From DASQZT01 sp963728965 (lineage in GTDB: Bacteria > Acidobacteriota > Terriglobia > Bryobacterales > Bryobacteraceae), in contig CAVSMH010000012.1 in assembly GCA_963728965.1 (NCBI GenBank), forward strand, positions 558,001-622,000: a stretch of 64,000 bases of DNA, written 5' to 3'. This document shows positions 43,514 to 52,648 of this stretch, piece after piece. The position numbers and the translations under genes were made by a program. The notes below the pieces were generated by a model that was not told where the DNA came from, ran no database searches, and worked only from the letters and a program-made list of their open reading frames with translations. Each line of letters starts with the position of its first letter. The stretch's first letter is position 1.

Positions 43514-45334
43514 TTGAACGGTTCGAGTGGATATCCGCGCCCGCAGCTCGAGCGCGATGGATGGATTTCTCTTGATGGGGAGTGGGAGTTCGCACTCGAT
43601 CCCGACCAGTGCTGGAAGCTCCCGCACGAGCCCGACTGGAACGCCCGGATCCAGGTTCCGTTCTCACCGGAGACCCCCGCCAGCGGCATCGCCAACACGG
43701 GATTCTATCGCGCCTGCTGGTACCGGCGGCAGTTCGAGTGCCCCCGGCTCGCCGTGGACGAGCGGCTGCTCCTCCACTTCGGCGCCGTCGACTACTGCGC
43801 CAAAGTCTGGCTCAACGGCCAGGTCGTCACCCGGCACGTGGGCGGCTATACGCCTTTTTTCCAGGACGTCACCGAGTACCTCCACCGCGAGGGCCCGGAG
43901 ACCCTGGTCGTTTTGGCCGAAGACGATCCCGCCGACCTCTCCAAGCCTCGCGGCAAGCAGGACTGGCAGCTTCACCCGCATTCCATCTGGTATCCGCGAA
44001 CCACCGGCATCTGGCAAACGGTATGGATCGAACGAGTGCCGGCCACCAGGATCGGCCACGTCCGCTGGACTCCCAGTCTGGCGCACTGGGAGATCGGATT
44101 CGAAGCCGGCATTGAGGGCGACCGGAGGCCCGGTCTCTACCTCAAAGTGAAGCTGCACGCCGGCGATGCGGTCCTTGCCGACGACACCTACGCCGTCGTC
44201 GCCGGCGAGGTCCACCGGCGCATTGCACTCTCCGACCCCGGCATCGACGACTACCGTAACGAGCTCTTGTGGAGTCCCGCCACGCCGACCCTCATCTGCG
44301 CCGAGATGACGCTGGTCGCCGGGGACGGCGAGACGATCGACCGGGTCGGCAGCTACACCGCCCTTCGATCTATCGGCGCCCAGGGCGACAAGTTCGTGCT
44401 CAACGGCCGCCCCTACCCGCTCCGTCTCGTTCTGGACCAGGGCTACTGGCCCGAGAGCGGCCTCACCGCCCCCAATGACGATGCCTACCGGCGCGACGTG
44501 GAACTGGCTAAGGCGCTGGGCTTCAACGGCGTCCGCAAGCACCAGAAGATCGAGAGCCCGCGCTTTCTGTATTGGGCCGACACGCTGGGGCTGCTGGTGT
44601 GGGAGGAAATGCCCAGCGCATACCGCTTCACCAAGACTTCCATCGAGCGCCTCGCCGCCGAGTGGACGGAGGCCATTGCGCGCGATATCAGCCACCCCTG
44701 CATCGTCGCGTGGGTGCCGTTCAACGAGTCGTGGGGCGTGCCCGACCTGCCGGACAGCCCCGCGCAGCGTCACTATGTCCAGGCGCTCTATCACCTCACC
44801 AAGACCCTCGATCCCACCCGCCCCGTGATCGGCAACGATGGCTGGGAAAGCGTCGCCACCGACATCATCGGCATCCACGACTACGACGACCAGCCGGACC
44901 ACATCGAGAAGCGCTACCTCATGGACGAGATTCCCCGCCTGTTCAAACGGGAGCGGCCCGGCGGCCGCCTGCTGCTCCTCGAAGGCCAACCTCATGAGCA
45001 ACCCATCATGCTGACCGAGTTCGGCGGCATTGCCTTCTCGCGCGATGCGGCCGGCACCTGGGGCTATTCGCGATGCGACACCACCGAAGATTTTACGCGC
45101 CGCTACCTCCACCTTTTGAAGGTCGTTCGCTCCCTGCCGGTGCTGGCGGGCTTCTGCTACACCCAGTTCACCGACACCTACCAGGAGGCCAATGGATTGC
45201 TCTATGCCGACCGCACACCCAAGATCCCCATCGAACACATCGCTTTGGCCACGCGGGGGCCGCGCAGCAAACGCGACTACCAACTGGATTGGGAGTGGCG
45301 GGAACGGCTGATGAACAGCCAGCGCCAGCAGTAA
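43514..45334 (+). CDS. Glycoside hydrolase family 2 protein
   Basis: 606 residues starting with TTG at 43514; no signal peptide is apparent, so it is probably cytoplasmic. The N-terminal jelly roll (WISLDGEWEFALDPDQCW, NTGFYRACWYRRQF), an Ig-like domain and a TIM barrel give the GH2 layout. The general acid/base Glu lies in VPFNESWGVPD near residue 404 and the nucleophile Glu in IMLTEFGGIAF near residue 501. It could be a beta-galactosidase, glucuronidase or mannosidase; the sequence alone does not tell. First of three genes for sugar use. Confidence 0.9.
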   Translation: MNGSSGYPRPQLERDGWISLDGEWEFALDPDQCWKLPHEPDWNARIQVPFSPETPASGIANTGFYRACWYRRQFECPRLAVDERLLLHFGAVDYCAKVWLNGQVVTRHVGGYTPFFQDVTEYLHREGPETLVVLAEDDPADLSKPRGKQDWQLHPHSIWYPRTTGIWQTVWIERVPATRIGHVRWTPSLAHWEIGFEAGIEGDRRPGLYLKVKLHAGDAVLADDTYAVVAGEVHRRIALSDPGIDDYRNELLWSPATPTLICAEMTLVAGDGETIDRVGSYTALRSIGAQGDKFVLNGRPYPLRLVLDQGYWPESGLTAPNDDAYRRDVELAKALGFNGVRKHQKIESPRFLYWADTLGLLVWEEMPSAYRFTKTSIERLAAEWTEAIARDISHPCIVAWVPFNESWGVPDLPDSPAQRHYVQALYHLTKTLDPTRPVIGNDGWESVATDIIGIHDYDDQPDHIEKRYLMDEIPRLFKRERPGGRLLLLEGQPHEQPIMLTEFGGIAFSRDAAGTWGYSRCDTTEDFTRRYLHLLKVVRSLPVLAGFCYTQFTDTYQEANGLLYADRTPKIPIEHIALATRGPRSKRDYQLDWEWRERLMNSQRQQ

Positions 45335-45365
45335 ATGATCCCCAACGAAGACCGCCATACCGCCA

Positions 45366-46511
45366 ATGACCGTTGACCGTCTCTTCCGCTCCTTCTGGAT
45401 CGCGGGCTTCGAATGCTCCTGTCAGATCAATTCCGCGGGCGTCCGCATCGATATGACCGCGGCGCTCCAGCACGATCGCTGCGCCACGGGCGACTACCGC
45501 CGTCTCCGCGAAGCCGGCATTGCCACCGCGCGTGACGGACTTCGCTGGCACCTCATCGAGCGCGACGGCCGCCCCCGCGACTGGTCTTCCTGGGTGCCCC
45601 AGCTCGAAGCGGCCCGCGACGCCGGCGTGCAGGTAATCTGGGACCTCTGCCACTACGGCTGGCCGGACGACCTCGATATCTTCTCCGCGTCCTTCGTCGA
45701 TCGGTTCGCATGCTTTGCCGGCGATGCCGCGCGGGTGCAGCTTGCCTCCACCGGCGAACCGGGATTGTTCGCTCCGGTGAACGAAATCTCGTTTTTCGCC
45801 TGGGCCGCCTCGCGCGATCTCATCTTTCCCTACGCCCACGGCCGCGACGGGCAATTGAAACACCAGCTGGTGCGCGCGGCGCTGGCCGCCGTCGATGCCA
45901 TTCGCGCCGTGGATCCGTCGGCACGCGTGGTCTTTCCCGAGCCGCTCATCCACAATGTGCCGCCGCGCAGCCGGCCGTGGCTCACCGGCCCGGCTCGCGT
46001 CCAGCGCGATAGCCAGTTCGAGGCCTGGGATATGATCGCCGGCCGCGCCGCTCCGGAATTGGGCGGCGCCGAGCGCTACCTCGATATCGTGGGGGTGAAC
46101 TTCTACGCCGCCAACCAGTGGGAAGTGCCGGGCGGACGCAAACTGCATTGGGACGCCCGCTCCAACGACCCCCGCTGGGTGCCACTGCACCGCCTGCTGG
46201 CCGAAGTGCACCAACGCTACCAACGGCCGATGTTGATCGCCGAAACCAGCCACTACGGCATTGGGCGCGCTCCGTGGCTCGACGAAGTCGCCGCCGAATC
46301 GCTGCAGGCCCTGCGCGTGGGCGTGCCGCTCGAGGGAGTGTGCCTGTATCCGATTCTCGATCGCTTCGATTGGGAAGACCCCACCCACTGGCACAACAGC
46401 GGCCTTTGGGACATGCACAACGACGGGACGGGCGCGTATCGCAGAGTCCTGAACCCGGCCTACGCCGAAGCCCTGCACCGCGCCCAGGCACTGCTGCGCG
46501 GAGCGCGGTAG
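45366..46511 (+). CDS. GH1-like beta-glycosidase
   Basis: 381 residues that fold as a compact TIM barrel. WDLCHYGWPDD, LFAPVNEISFFAW (Glu near residue 140, acid/base) and MLIAETSHYGIG (Glu near residue 293, nucleophile) have the order and spacing of clan GH-A retaining enzymes and the NEI/ET pattern of GH1-like proteins. It is shorter than a canonical GH1 beta-glucosidase (about 450 residues). The ATG at 45366 starts 31 bases after the GH2 stop. No signal peptide. Confidence 0.75.
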   Translation: MTVDRLFRSFWIAGFECSCQINSAGVRIDMTAALQHDRCATGDYRRLREAGIATARDGLRWHLIERDGRPRDWSSWVPQLEAARDAGVQVIWDLCHYGWPDDLDIFSASFVDRFACFAGDAARVQLASTGEPGLFAPVNEISFFAWAASRDLIFPYAHGRDGQLKHQLVRAALAAVDAIRAVDPSARVVFPEPLIHNVPPRSRPWLTGPARVQRDSQFEAWDMIAGRAAPELGGAERYLDIVGVNFYAANQWEVPGGRKLHWDARSNDPRWVPLHRLLAEVHQRYQRPMLIAETSHYGIGRAPWLDEVAAESLQALRVGVPLEGVCLYPILDRFDWEDPTHWHNSGLWDMHNDGTGAYRRVLNPAYAEALHRAQALLRGAR

Positions 46512-46523
46512 CCTGGAAGTACG

Positions 46524-47546
46524 ATGCTGTTTGCAACCGCACTCCTGGCTCTCCACTTCGGCCCCGTGACGCCCTCCGTGGCCAACCGGCAGCCGCAGCT
46601 TGCCGCCGGCCATGGCATGGTGGCGATGGTCTTCGGCAGCAGCGATTCCGTCTGGTTCGCGCGCTCCCCCGATGGCGGCCGTTCCTTCACGCCCCCCGCT
46701 CGAGTAGGCGCCTTGCCCAAACTGGCGCTCGGCCGCCATCGCGGTCCGCGCATCGCCATCAGCGGCAACGCCATCCTGGTTAGCGCCATCGAAACCCAAA
46801 ACGACCTGTTCTGCTGGCGATCCACCGACGGCGGCCGTACCTGGTCCAAGCCCGTGGTGATCAACGACCGGCCCACCTCCGCCCGCGAAGGGCTGCACGC
46901 CATGGCGGGCGATGCCGGCGGCCATGTCGCCGTCATCTGGCTGGACGACCGGACGCCGCCCGGCGGCAAGAAGCTCTACGGCGCGTTTTCCGATGACGCC
47001 GGCGCCACCTGGTCGAAGAATGTGGCGCTCTACCAATCCCCTTCCGGGACCATCTGTGAATGCTGCCATCCTTCGCTGGCCGCGATGGGCCACGGAGAAT
47101 TCGCCGCCATGTGGCGCAATTCGCTCGACGGCTCGCGCGATCTCTACGTCATGCGCATCCGCAACGGCGCCCCCTCGACCGATCCCGTCAAACAGGGCAC
47201 CGGCACCTGGAAGCTCAACGCGTGTCCCATGGATGGCGGCGGGCTGGCATGGCACGATGGCCAGATCTGGAGCGCCTGGCGCCGCGAACACGATGTGTAT
47301 CTCGCCCGGCCGGGCAGCGAAACCAGGCTCGGCACCGGCGAAAACATCGCCCTGGCCGCCAATGCCAAAGGTGCCTACGCCATCTGGTCCAATGCCCAGG
47401 GCATCCAGGCCCTCACGCCGGACGCGCCGCAGCCGCATTCGCTTTCGCCGGCCGGCGGGTTTCCGTCCATCGTGGCCCTGCCCGATGGATCGGTGCTCGC
47501 CGCGTGGGAGGACAACGACTCCATCGCGGTCCGCCGCTTGCATTGA
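46524..47546 (+). CDS. BNR/Asp-box repeat (sialidase-like) exported protein
   Basis: 340 residues with a short hydrophobic N-terminus that may be a signal peptide. At least three Asp-boxes appear: SPDGGRSF, STDGGRTW and SDDAGATW, giving a six-bladed propeller-like fold. A Cys cluster ICECCHPS near residue 177 is unusual for sialidases. Asp-box proteins often bind or cleave glycans, but the catalytic residues of a sialidase are not obvious here. It starts 12 bases after the GH1-like gene. Confidence 0.7.
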   Translation: MLFATALLALHFGPVTPSVANRQPQLAAGHGMVAMVFGSSDSVWFARSPDGGRSFTPPARVGALPKLALGRHRGPRIAISGNAILVSAIETQNDLFCWRSTDGGRTWSKPVVINDRPTSAREGLHAMAGDAGGHVAVIWLDDRTPPGGKKLYGAFSDDAGATWSKNVALYQSPSGTICECCHPSLAAMGHGEFAAMWRNSLDGSRDLYVMRIRNGAPSTDPVKQGTGTWKLNACPMDGGGLAWHDGQIWSAWRREHDVYLARPGSETRLGTGENIALAANAKGAYAIWSNAQGIQALTPDAPQPHSLSPAGGFPSIVALPDGSVLAAWEDNDSIAVRRLH

Positions 47547-47549
47547 CCC

Positions 47550-48089
47550 CTACTGGCGGCGCCAGACCATCTCCACCCGCACCGGGATTTCGTTTTTGGT
47601 GGGGATCGCCAGCAGCGAAGGCGGATCGATCTTGAAGTCGGTCATCGTGGCTGGAATCGTGCCCGTGATCGTGGCTTCGTTGCCGTGAGTCGTGTGCTGG
47701 AGCGGCACGGTGTAATGGGCAACCTGGCCCGCGAATTCGATTTCGAGGTTGGCGCTGATGGTGGTTTGCGAGGATGCGTCTTCCGGCAATCGTACCCGCA
47801 CCGTCACCAGCGGAAACTCCGCCCCGCGCACCACTTGAAGCATGTGCAGGTCGCGGTTGCTGTCGCCCGACTCGAACGACTTCACCGGCACCGCAATCAG
47901 AAAATCGCACTGTCCGGCGTGGCAAACCCCTTTTCCCCGCGCGGCGTGGCTCACCCCTTCGGACTGGTGCAGCGGATGCGACACATGATACGTGAGCGTG
48001 GAGCGTTCGAGAACCCATTGGCTGTCCGCCCGGAGCAGCGCGGGTGAGGCCAGAAGCAGGAACGCCAGTGCGGCCCGGTTGGTCATCAT
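47550..48089 (-). CDS. YceI-like exported protein
   Basis: 179 residues with a signal peptide (about 1-20, ending LLRADS). QWVLERSTLTYHVSHPLHQS, then FLIAVPVKSFESGDSNRDLH and the ATMTDFKIDPPSLL segment resemble the lipocalin-like YceI fold that binds isoprenoids or other hydrophobic compounds. It ends three bases beyond the convergent BNR gene and begins four bases after the stop of the next gene upstream on its strand (48094-48948), so the two appear to form a small operon. Confidence 0.75.
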   Translation of the reverse strand: MMTNRAALAFLLLASPALLRADSQWVLERSTLTYHVSHPLHQSEGVSHAARGKGVCHAGQCDFLIAVPVKSFESGDSNRDLHMLQVVRGAEFPLVTVRVRLPEDASSQTTISANLEIEFAGQVAHYTVPLQHTTHGNEATITGTIPATMTDFKIDPPSLLAIPTKNEIPVRVEMVWRRQ

Positions 48090-48093
48090 TGAT

Positions 48094-48948
48094 TTAGAAT
48101 TTGATGGACACCGACAGGATCGCCAGCCCGTACGCCACCCCGGTCACCGCCGCCACCGCGGAATGCGCCTGCGCCAATCCGTGGATCCGTTGGCCTTTGC
48201 TCCGCTGTTGGTACGCCAGGGCGCCCAGGATGGGCGTCAGAATCATTCCGGGCCCGTGAATCCAGGCCAGCGCCTTGTGGACCCGAATCGGCCCGCGCAC
48301 CGTCGTGCCCGGCACCTTGGGAGCAAAAATGGCAAACGAGGCGGTGGTCAGATACAGGCCCGCCGTCACCGACCCCAGCGCGGCATGCAACTGGCGCCCC
48401 GAGGCGTTGCTGGAATTCCGGCCCTTGGCGCCGCCCGAGCTGATGATGGTCGCAAGCAAAGGAACGGCCGTGATCAACCCCAGCCGCTGATGCATCTTGA
48501 GCATGTGCGATCGCCGGTCCAGCCGCGCCTGCTCCTGCGCGCTGCCCTTTACCTCCGCCGGAGTGAACCCCAGGTCGCCCAGCGACGGCGCTCCGGCGCT
48601 CCCCGCCGATGGCGCCAGCACCAGGTCCACACGTTGCGCGCCCGCCGCGAGAGTCACCTTGGTGGAGCGGGTGCCAATGCCGGCCGAAAATGCCGTCACC
48701 TCGTAGTCGCCCGGCGTGAGGTTCGCCACGCTGTATACGCCCGCCGGGTCGCTGTGCGTATCCGTCGTCTGGCCCGTGGCCACATTCCGGACGGAAACCC
48801 GGGCATTGGCCACCGCGGCTCCGGATGGCCCTTTCACCGTGCCGGTCAGAGTCGCGCCGGCCACCTGGGCCGGAGATGGAATCGAAATCAGCGCCGAAAA
48901 TACTAAAACCGCCAGGCGTGTGAAAACCTTCACCACTACCGTGTTCAT
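48094..48948 (-). CDS. Carboxypeptidase-regulatory-like domain fused to a four-helix membrane part
   Basis: 284 residues. A signal peptide (about 1-28) precedes one Carboxypeptidase-regulatory domain (LTGTVKGPSGAAVANARVSV to LVLAPS, about 32-116). A linker leads to four predicted membrane helices. His residues recur near the ends of these helices: MLKMHQRLGLI, QLHAALGSV, RVHKALAWIHGPG and HGLAQAHSAV. The spacing is reminiscent of b561-type haem-binding bundles, but this is inference. The ATG at 48948 begins a good signal peptide; the longer upstream frame does not. Confidence 0.65.
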   Translation of the reverse strand: MNTVVVKVFTRLAVLVFSALISIPSPAQVAGATLTGTVKGPSGAAVANARVSVRNVATGQTTDTHSDPAGVYSVANLTPGDYEVTAFSAGIGTRSTKVTLAAGAQRVDLVLAPSAGSAGAPSLGDLGFTPAEVKGSAQEQARLDRRSHMLKMHQRLGLITAVPLLATIISSGGAKGRNSSNASGRQLHAALGSVTAGLYLTTASFAIFAPKVPGTTVRGPIRVHKALAWIHGPGMILTPILGALAYQQRSKGQRIHGLAQAHSAVAAVTGVAYGLAILSVSIKF

Positions 48949-49109
48949 GGGTGTTGGCCCTCTCTGGACTGAAGTTACGTATCGTTTCTCATGGACGTCT
49001 GCGGCCGGCCGCCGGGTTCCTCGGGAACTTCGCGGTGGCGTTTTGTCGCACCGGGGGGCGGCGCGCGCGCACCGGCCGCCGTCGCTGATCACCGGTGGCA
49101 CCCGCAACG

Positions 49110-49619
49110 TCAAGGAGATGTTCGCGGGGATAAACCCCTGCGCACCATCACACCCCCAATCGCCGCGAGCACCAGAGGCCAGGGGCGATAAGAACTGATG
49201 GGGGGCGCCCCGAAATAGGACCATTGCTGCCAGATTCCAAGCACCAGCACGGCCAACCCCTCGGCTCTCGCTCCGCTATCCCGGGCCAACACCATCTCGC
49301 CGAGACCCGCGAGCAGGATCGTGATCGGCCAGTATCGCACCACCTCGCGCGCCGGCAAGACAAAGACGCCGAGGTTGGAAAGCAGCACCGCTCCACCCAC
49401 TGAGAGCAACACCCAGCCCGCGATTCGATTCGACCGCTCGGCGATTCGGATCACGCCAAACCCCACCACGAGCAGCGGCCAAAAGCGCTGGATGCTCCAG
49501 GCTTCGTGAACCAGGTAGCTGAGGACCGTCAGAACCACGCCCGACGCTACGATCGCCAGGCCCACAATAACATGAGAATTGCTGCTGGAGAAAACCCTTC
49601 GCGCCATCCACCCGCCCAT
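49110..49619 (-). CDS. Small multi-helix membrane protein (LiaI/LiaF-like)
   Basis: About 169 residues with four or five hydrophobic helices (HVIVGLAIVASGVVLTVLS, FWPLLVVGFGVIRIAE, AGWVLLSVGGAVLLSNLGVF, YWPITILLAGLGEMVLA). The repeating WP motif recalls LiaF/DUF5668-type membrane domains, which sense or respond to envelope stress in other bacteria. The start is uncertain: a GTG at 49646 and ATGs at 49619 and 49607 are all possible and none has a clear ribosome site. No partner kinase is adjacent. Confidence 0.55.
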   Translation of the reverse strand: MGGWMARRVFSSSNSHVIVGLAIVASGVVLTVLSYLVHEAWSIQRFWPLLVVGFGVIRIAERSNRIAGWVLLSVGGAVLLSNLGVFVLPAREVVRYWPITILLAGLGEMVLARDSGARAEGLAVLVLGIWQQWSYFGAPPISSYRPWPLVLAAIGGVMVRRGLSPRTSP

Positions 49620-49784
49620 CGAAAACCGGACCGCGCTGGTCCTCACGCGGCAACCGGCACCTATTCCAGGATATGCCCGGCGCTATCTGACGGGTAGTCC
49701 GGCCTCGCGCGTAGATACTCCGGAACATTGCGCCGGGCCCGCCCGTACTGCTCAATGAGGCGCAGAACGCCAGGAGGCAGGTGC

Positions 49785-52247
49785 ATGCTCGTACTCGTCC
49801 AGGACCTACGTTACGGCTTGCGGATGTTGGCCAGGAATCCGGGGTTTACGGCGGTAGCCGTAACTGCTTTAGCGCTCGGGATTGGCGCCAACACGGCGAT
49901 TTTCAGCGTGGTAAACGGTGTGCTTCTTCGGCCGCTGCCCTACAGCGATCCCGAGCGGCTGATGCGGCTCAGCGAGACGTCGCCCGATTTCAAAACCATG
50001 TCCGTGGCCTGGCTCAACTTCGTGGACTGGAAAGAGCAGAATCGCAGCTTTCGCGGGCTGGCCGCGATGCGTTGGGAAGACTACGATCTCACCGGTGGAG
50101 GGCAACCCGAGCACCTCAGCGGCAGGATGGTCTCGGCCGGCTTCTTCCGCGTGCTGGGGATTCATCCCGTTTTGGGCCGCGACTTCGATCCGTCCAACGA
50201 TCGGCTCGGCACGGCGCCCGTGGTTCTCATCGGCGGAGGTCTGTGGAGCCGGCGGTTCGGGGCAAGCCCCGACGTGCTTGGCCGCCAGCTCCTGCTGGGC
50301 GGACGGAGCTATACCGTGGTCGGCGTGATCCCGGCCGGGTTTCAGTTCGAGGGAAAGGCCGACGTTTATACACTGCTGGAACAGTGGGACGATATTCTGG
50401 CCCGATCGCGGGAAATGCATCCGGGCATCTACGTGGTGGGACGCCTTCGGCCGGGCGTCACCCCGAACCAGGCGCAGTCGGAGGTGACCGCGATCGCGGC
50501 GCGGTTGGCCGAAGCCTATCCGAAATCGAATTCCAAGCACGGCATCCTTGTCAGGCCGCTGACCGCCACCATGATCGGCAACGTCCGCCCCACCCTGCTG
50601 GTCCTGCTGGGCGCGGTGGGATTTGTGCTGCTGATCGCGTGCGCGAATGTGGCGAACCTGCTGCTGGCCCGGTTTACCGGACGTCAGAAGGAGATCGCGG
50701 TGCGTTCGGCGATTGGCGCGGGCCGCGGCCGCGTAGTGCGGCAACTACTGACCGAGAGCGTGGTTCTGGCTCTGGCCGGAGGAATCGGCGGGCTGGCCAT
50801 CGCGCGATGGGGCACGCAGGCGGTATTGGCGTCCGTGCCGGGCGGCCTTCCGCGCATGGAGGAGATCGGTGTGGACGGTACGGTGCTGGCGTTCACTCTG
50901 TGCGTCTCCCTGCTGACCGGCATCGTTTTCGGGCTGGCGCCGGCGCTGCGCCTTTCGGTGACCGACCTGCACGAGACGCTGAAAGAAGGCAGCCGCGGTT
51001 CCTCGGCCGCGCACCGTCGCCTGCGCAATCTGCTGGTGGCTTCGGAAGTGGCTGCGGCACTGGTGTTGCTGGCCGGAGCGGGCCTGATGCTGCGCACCAT
51101 GTCGAGCCTGGGCAGCGTGCGGACGGGATTCGATCCCGAACACCTGCTGACCTTTTCAGTAGGCCTGTCCCCGGACAACACCAGCAGCAGCGATCGCATC
51201 CTCCAGACCTTCGATCAAACTCTGGAGCGCATGCGGAGGGTGCCCGGTGTAAAGACGGCCGCCCTGACCTCGCTGCTGCCCCTTGTCGGTAACGACAACG
51301 AGATTCCTTTCTATGTGAAAGGGCGGCCTAAGCCCACATCTCAAGGCGACATGTCCTGGGCCCTGTTGTACATTACCGACCCCGGCTATCGGAAGGCGAT
51401 GGACATTCCCCTGCTCCGCGGCCGGTACATCGAACGCCAGGACATGCAGCGCGGCTCGCACGTGGTAGTCATCGACGAGACCATGGCGCGCACCGTGTTC
51501 CCGAATGAAAACCCGCTCGGCAAGAGCATCGCGGTTGCCGATTTGAGCGGCGATCTCGGCCCCGAAGTGGCGGCGCCGCTGGAGATCATAGGGATTGTCG
51601 GCCACGTCAACCATTGGGGGCTGGACAGCGACAGTACCGCACGGGTCCGCAGCCAGGTGTACTTGCCGTTTTCTGAGGTCCCGGAGCCGTTCATGAAGGG
51701 AACCGCCGCCTCGAGCGTCTTCGTCGCGCGCACGGCGGCCGACCCGTTGGCCCTGTTGCCGGCGGTGCGAGGCGCGGTGCTCAACGGCGCGGCGGACCAG
51801 CCTGTCTATGGAGTGCGGACCATGGAGCAGATTGTCTCGGCTTCGATTGCGGACCGCCGCTTCTCGATGCTGCTCCTGGGCATTTTTGCCGGGCTGGCGC
51901 TGTTGCTGGCGGCGGTGGGGATCTATGGAGTGATCTCTTATACGGTGGCCCAGCGTACCCGCGAAATCGGCATTCGTATGGCGCTGGGGGCCGGTCAGCG
52001 GGACGTGTTGAAGGTGGTGGTGGGGCAGGGTATGGCTCCCGTTTTGGCCGGTCTGGGGGTCGGCTTGGCGGCTTCTTTCGGGCTCACCCGGCTGATGGCG
52101 GGAATGCTGTACGGTGTCCGGGCAAGCGATCCGGTGACGCTGGTCGGCGTGGCGGTGGTGCTGGCGGCCGTGGCACTGATTGCCACGTGGTTGCCCGCCC
52201 GGCGTGCCGCCAGGGTCGCGCCCCTGATGGCTCTGCGGCACGAATAG
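49785..52247 (+). CDS. MacB/FtsX-type ABC permease, orphan (acidobacterial duplicated permease family)
   Basis: About 820 residues. The start DLRYGLRMLARNPGFTAVAV and IGANTAIFSVVNGVLLRPLP are the common N-terminus of these permeases. A periplasmic MacB-like domain, helices with VANLLLARFTGRQKEIAVRS near the middle and the duplicated C-terminal permease unit with RTREIGIRMALGAGQRDVL follow. No ATPase gene is next to it, as usual for this family. The ATG at 49785 has AGGAGG eight bases upstream. The extra N-terminal regulatory region found in longer members is absent. The last 670 bases are duplicated at 58795. Confidence 0.9.
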   Translation: MLVLVQDLRYGLRMLARNPGFTAVAVTALALGIGANTAIFSVVNGVLLRPLPYSDPERLMRLSETSPDFKTMSVAWLNFVDWKEQNRSFRGLAAMRWEDYDLTGGGQPEHLSGRMVSAGFFRVLGIHPVLGRDFDPSNDRLGTAPVVLIGGGLWSRRFGASPDVLGRQLLLGGRSYTVVGVIPAGFQFEGKADVYTLLEQWDDILARSREMHPGIYVVGRLRPGVTPNQAQSEVTAIAARLAEAYPKSNSKHGILVRPLTATMIGNVRPTLLVLLGAVGFVLLIACANVANLLLARFTGRQKEIAVRSAIGAGRGRVVRQLLTESVVLALAGGIGGLAIARWGTQAVLASVPGGLPRMEEIGVDGTVLAFTLCVSLLTGIVFGLAPALRLSVTDLHETLKEGSRGSSAAHRRLRNLLVASEVAAALVLLAGAGLMLRTMSSLGSVRTGFDPEHLLTFSVGLSPDNTSSSDRILQTFDQTLERMRRVPGVKTAALTSLLPLVGNDNEIPFYVKGRPKPTSQGDMSWALLYITDPGYRKAMDIPLLRGRYIERQDMQRGSHVVVIDETMARTVFPNENPLGKSIAVADLSGDLGPEVAAPLEIIGIVGHVNHWGLDSDSTARVRSQVYLPFSEVPEPFMKGTAASSVFVARTAADPLALLPAVRGAVLNGAADQPVYGVRTMEQIVSASIADRRFSMLLLGIFAGLALLLAAVGIYGVISYTVAQRTREIGIRMALGAGQRDVLKVVVGQGMAPVLAGLGVGLAASFGLTRLMAGMLYGVRASDPVTLVGVAVVLAAVALIATWLPARRAARVAPLMALRHE

Positions 52248-52648
52248 GGGCATCGCCGAAACCGAGGCCGCTCCAGAGCGTCAGGTAAGGTATGCGTTAT
52301 ATCCAGAGTGTGCTCACTGTGATTGCGATGCTGTTGGGGATCATCGCGTTGCGACCCATCATCAGCCCGCCGCCGGTCAGGGCGCAGTTCGACCGGTCCA
52401 GCCTGTACATAGAGCCGGGGACAACCATGATCCGAAAACCCGACGGACTTGCGCAGATGATCGGCAAGGTGGCGATCGATACGCGCACCGGAGACATCTG
52501 GGGCTTCCCGACACTGGAAAGGGTGCCATACCCGGTGGACCGGAACCACCCCAAGCCGCCGGTGTCGCAGCCGATGTATCTGGGGCGTTTCGATTTTTCG
52601 AAGATGAATCGTCCGGCGCAGAACTGAAGCGCGGTGACCCGCGGACTG
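51579..52648 (+). repeat. Left copy of a long direct repeat
   Basis: From CTGGAGATCATAGGGATTGT in the permease gene to GACCCGCGGACTG after the small exported gene this segment is repeated at 58795-59674. Within coding parts most bases agree. The right copy lacks about 270 bases of the permease (about 51895-52165) and has a different spacer before the small gene. Confidence 0.85.
52292..52627 (+). CDS. Small exported protein, first copy
   Basis: 111 residues with an N-terminal hydrophobic signal/anchor (about 5-22, VLTVIAMLLGIIALRPII) followed by a short domain with SSLYIEPGTTMIRKPDG and GKVAIDTRTGDIWGFPT. No family is recognised. The last part DIWGFPTLERVPYPVDRN is nearly identical in a second copy at 59300-59653. 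It follows the orphan permease by 44 bases. Confidence 0.75.
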   Translation: MRYIQSVLTVIAMLLGIIALRPIISPPPVRAQFDRSSLYIEPGTTMIRKPDGLAQMIGKVAIDTRTGDIWGFPTLERVPYPVDRNHPKPPVSQPMYLGRFDFSKMNRPAQN

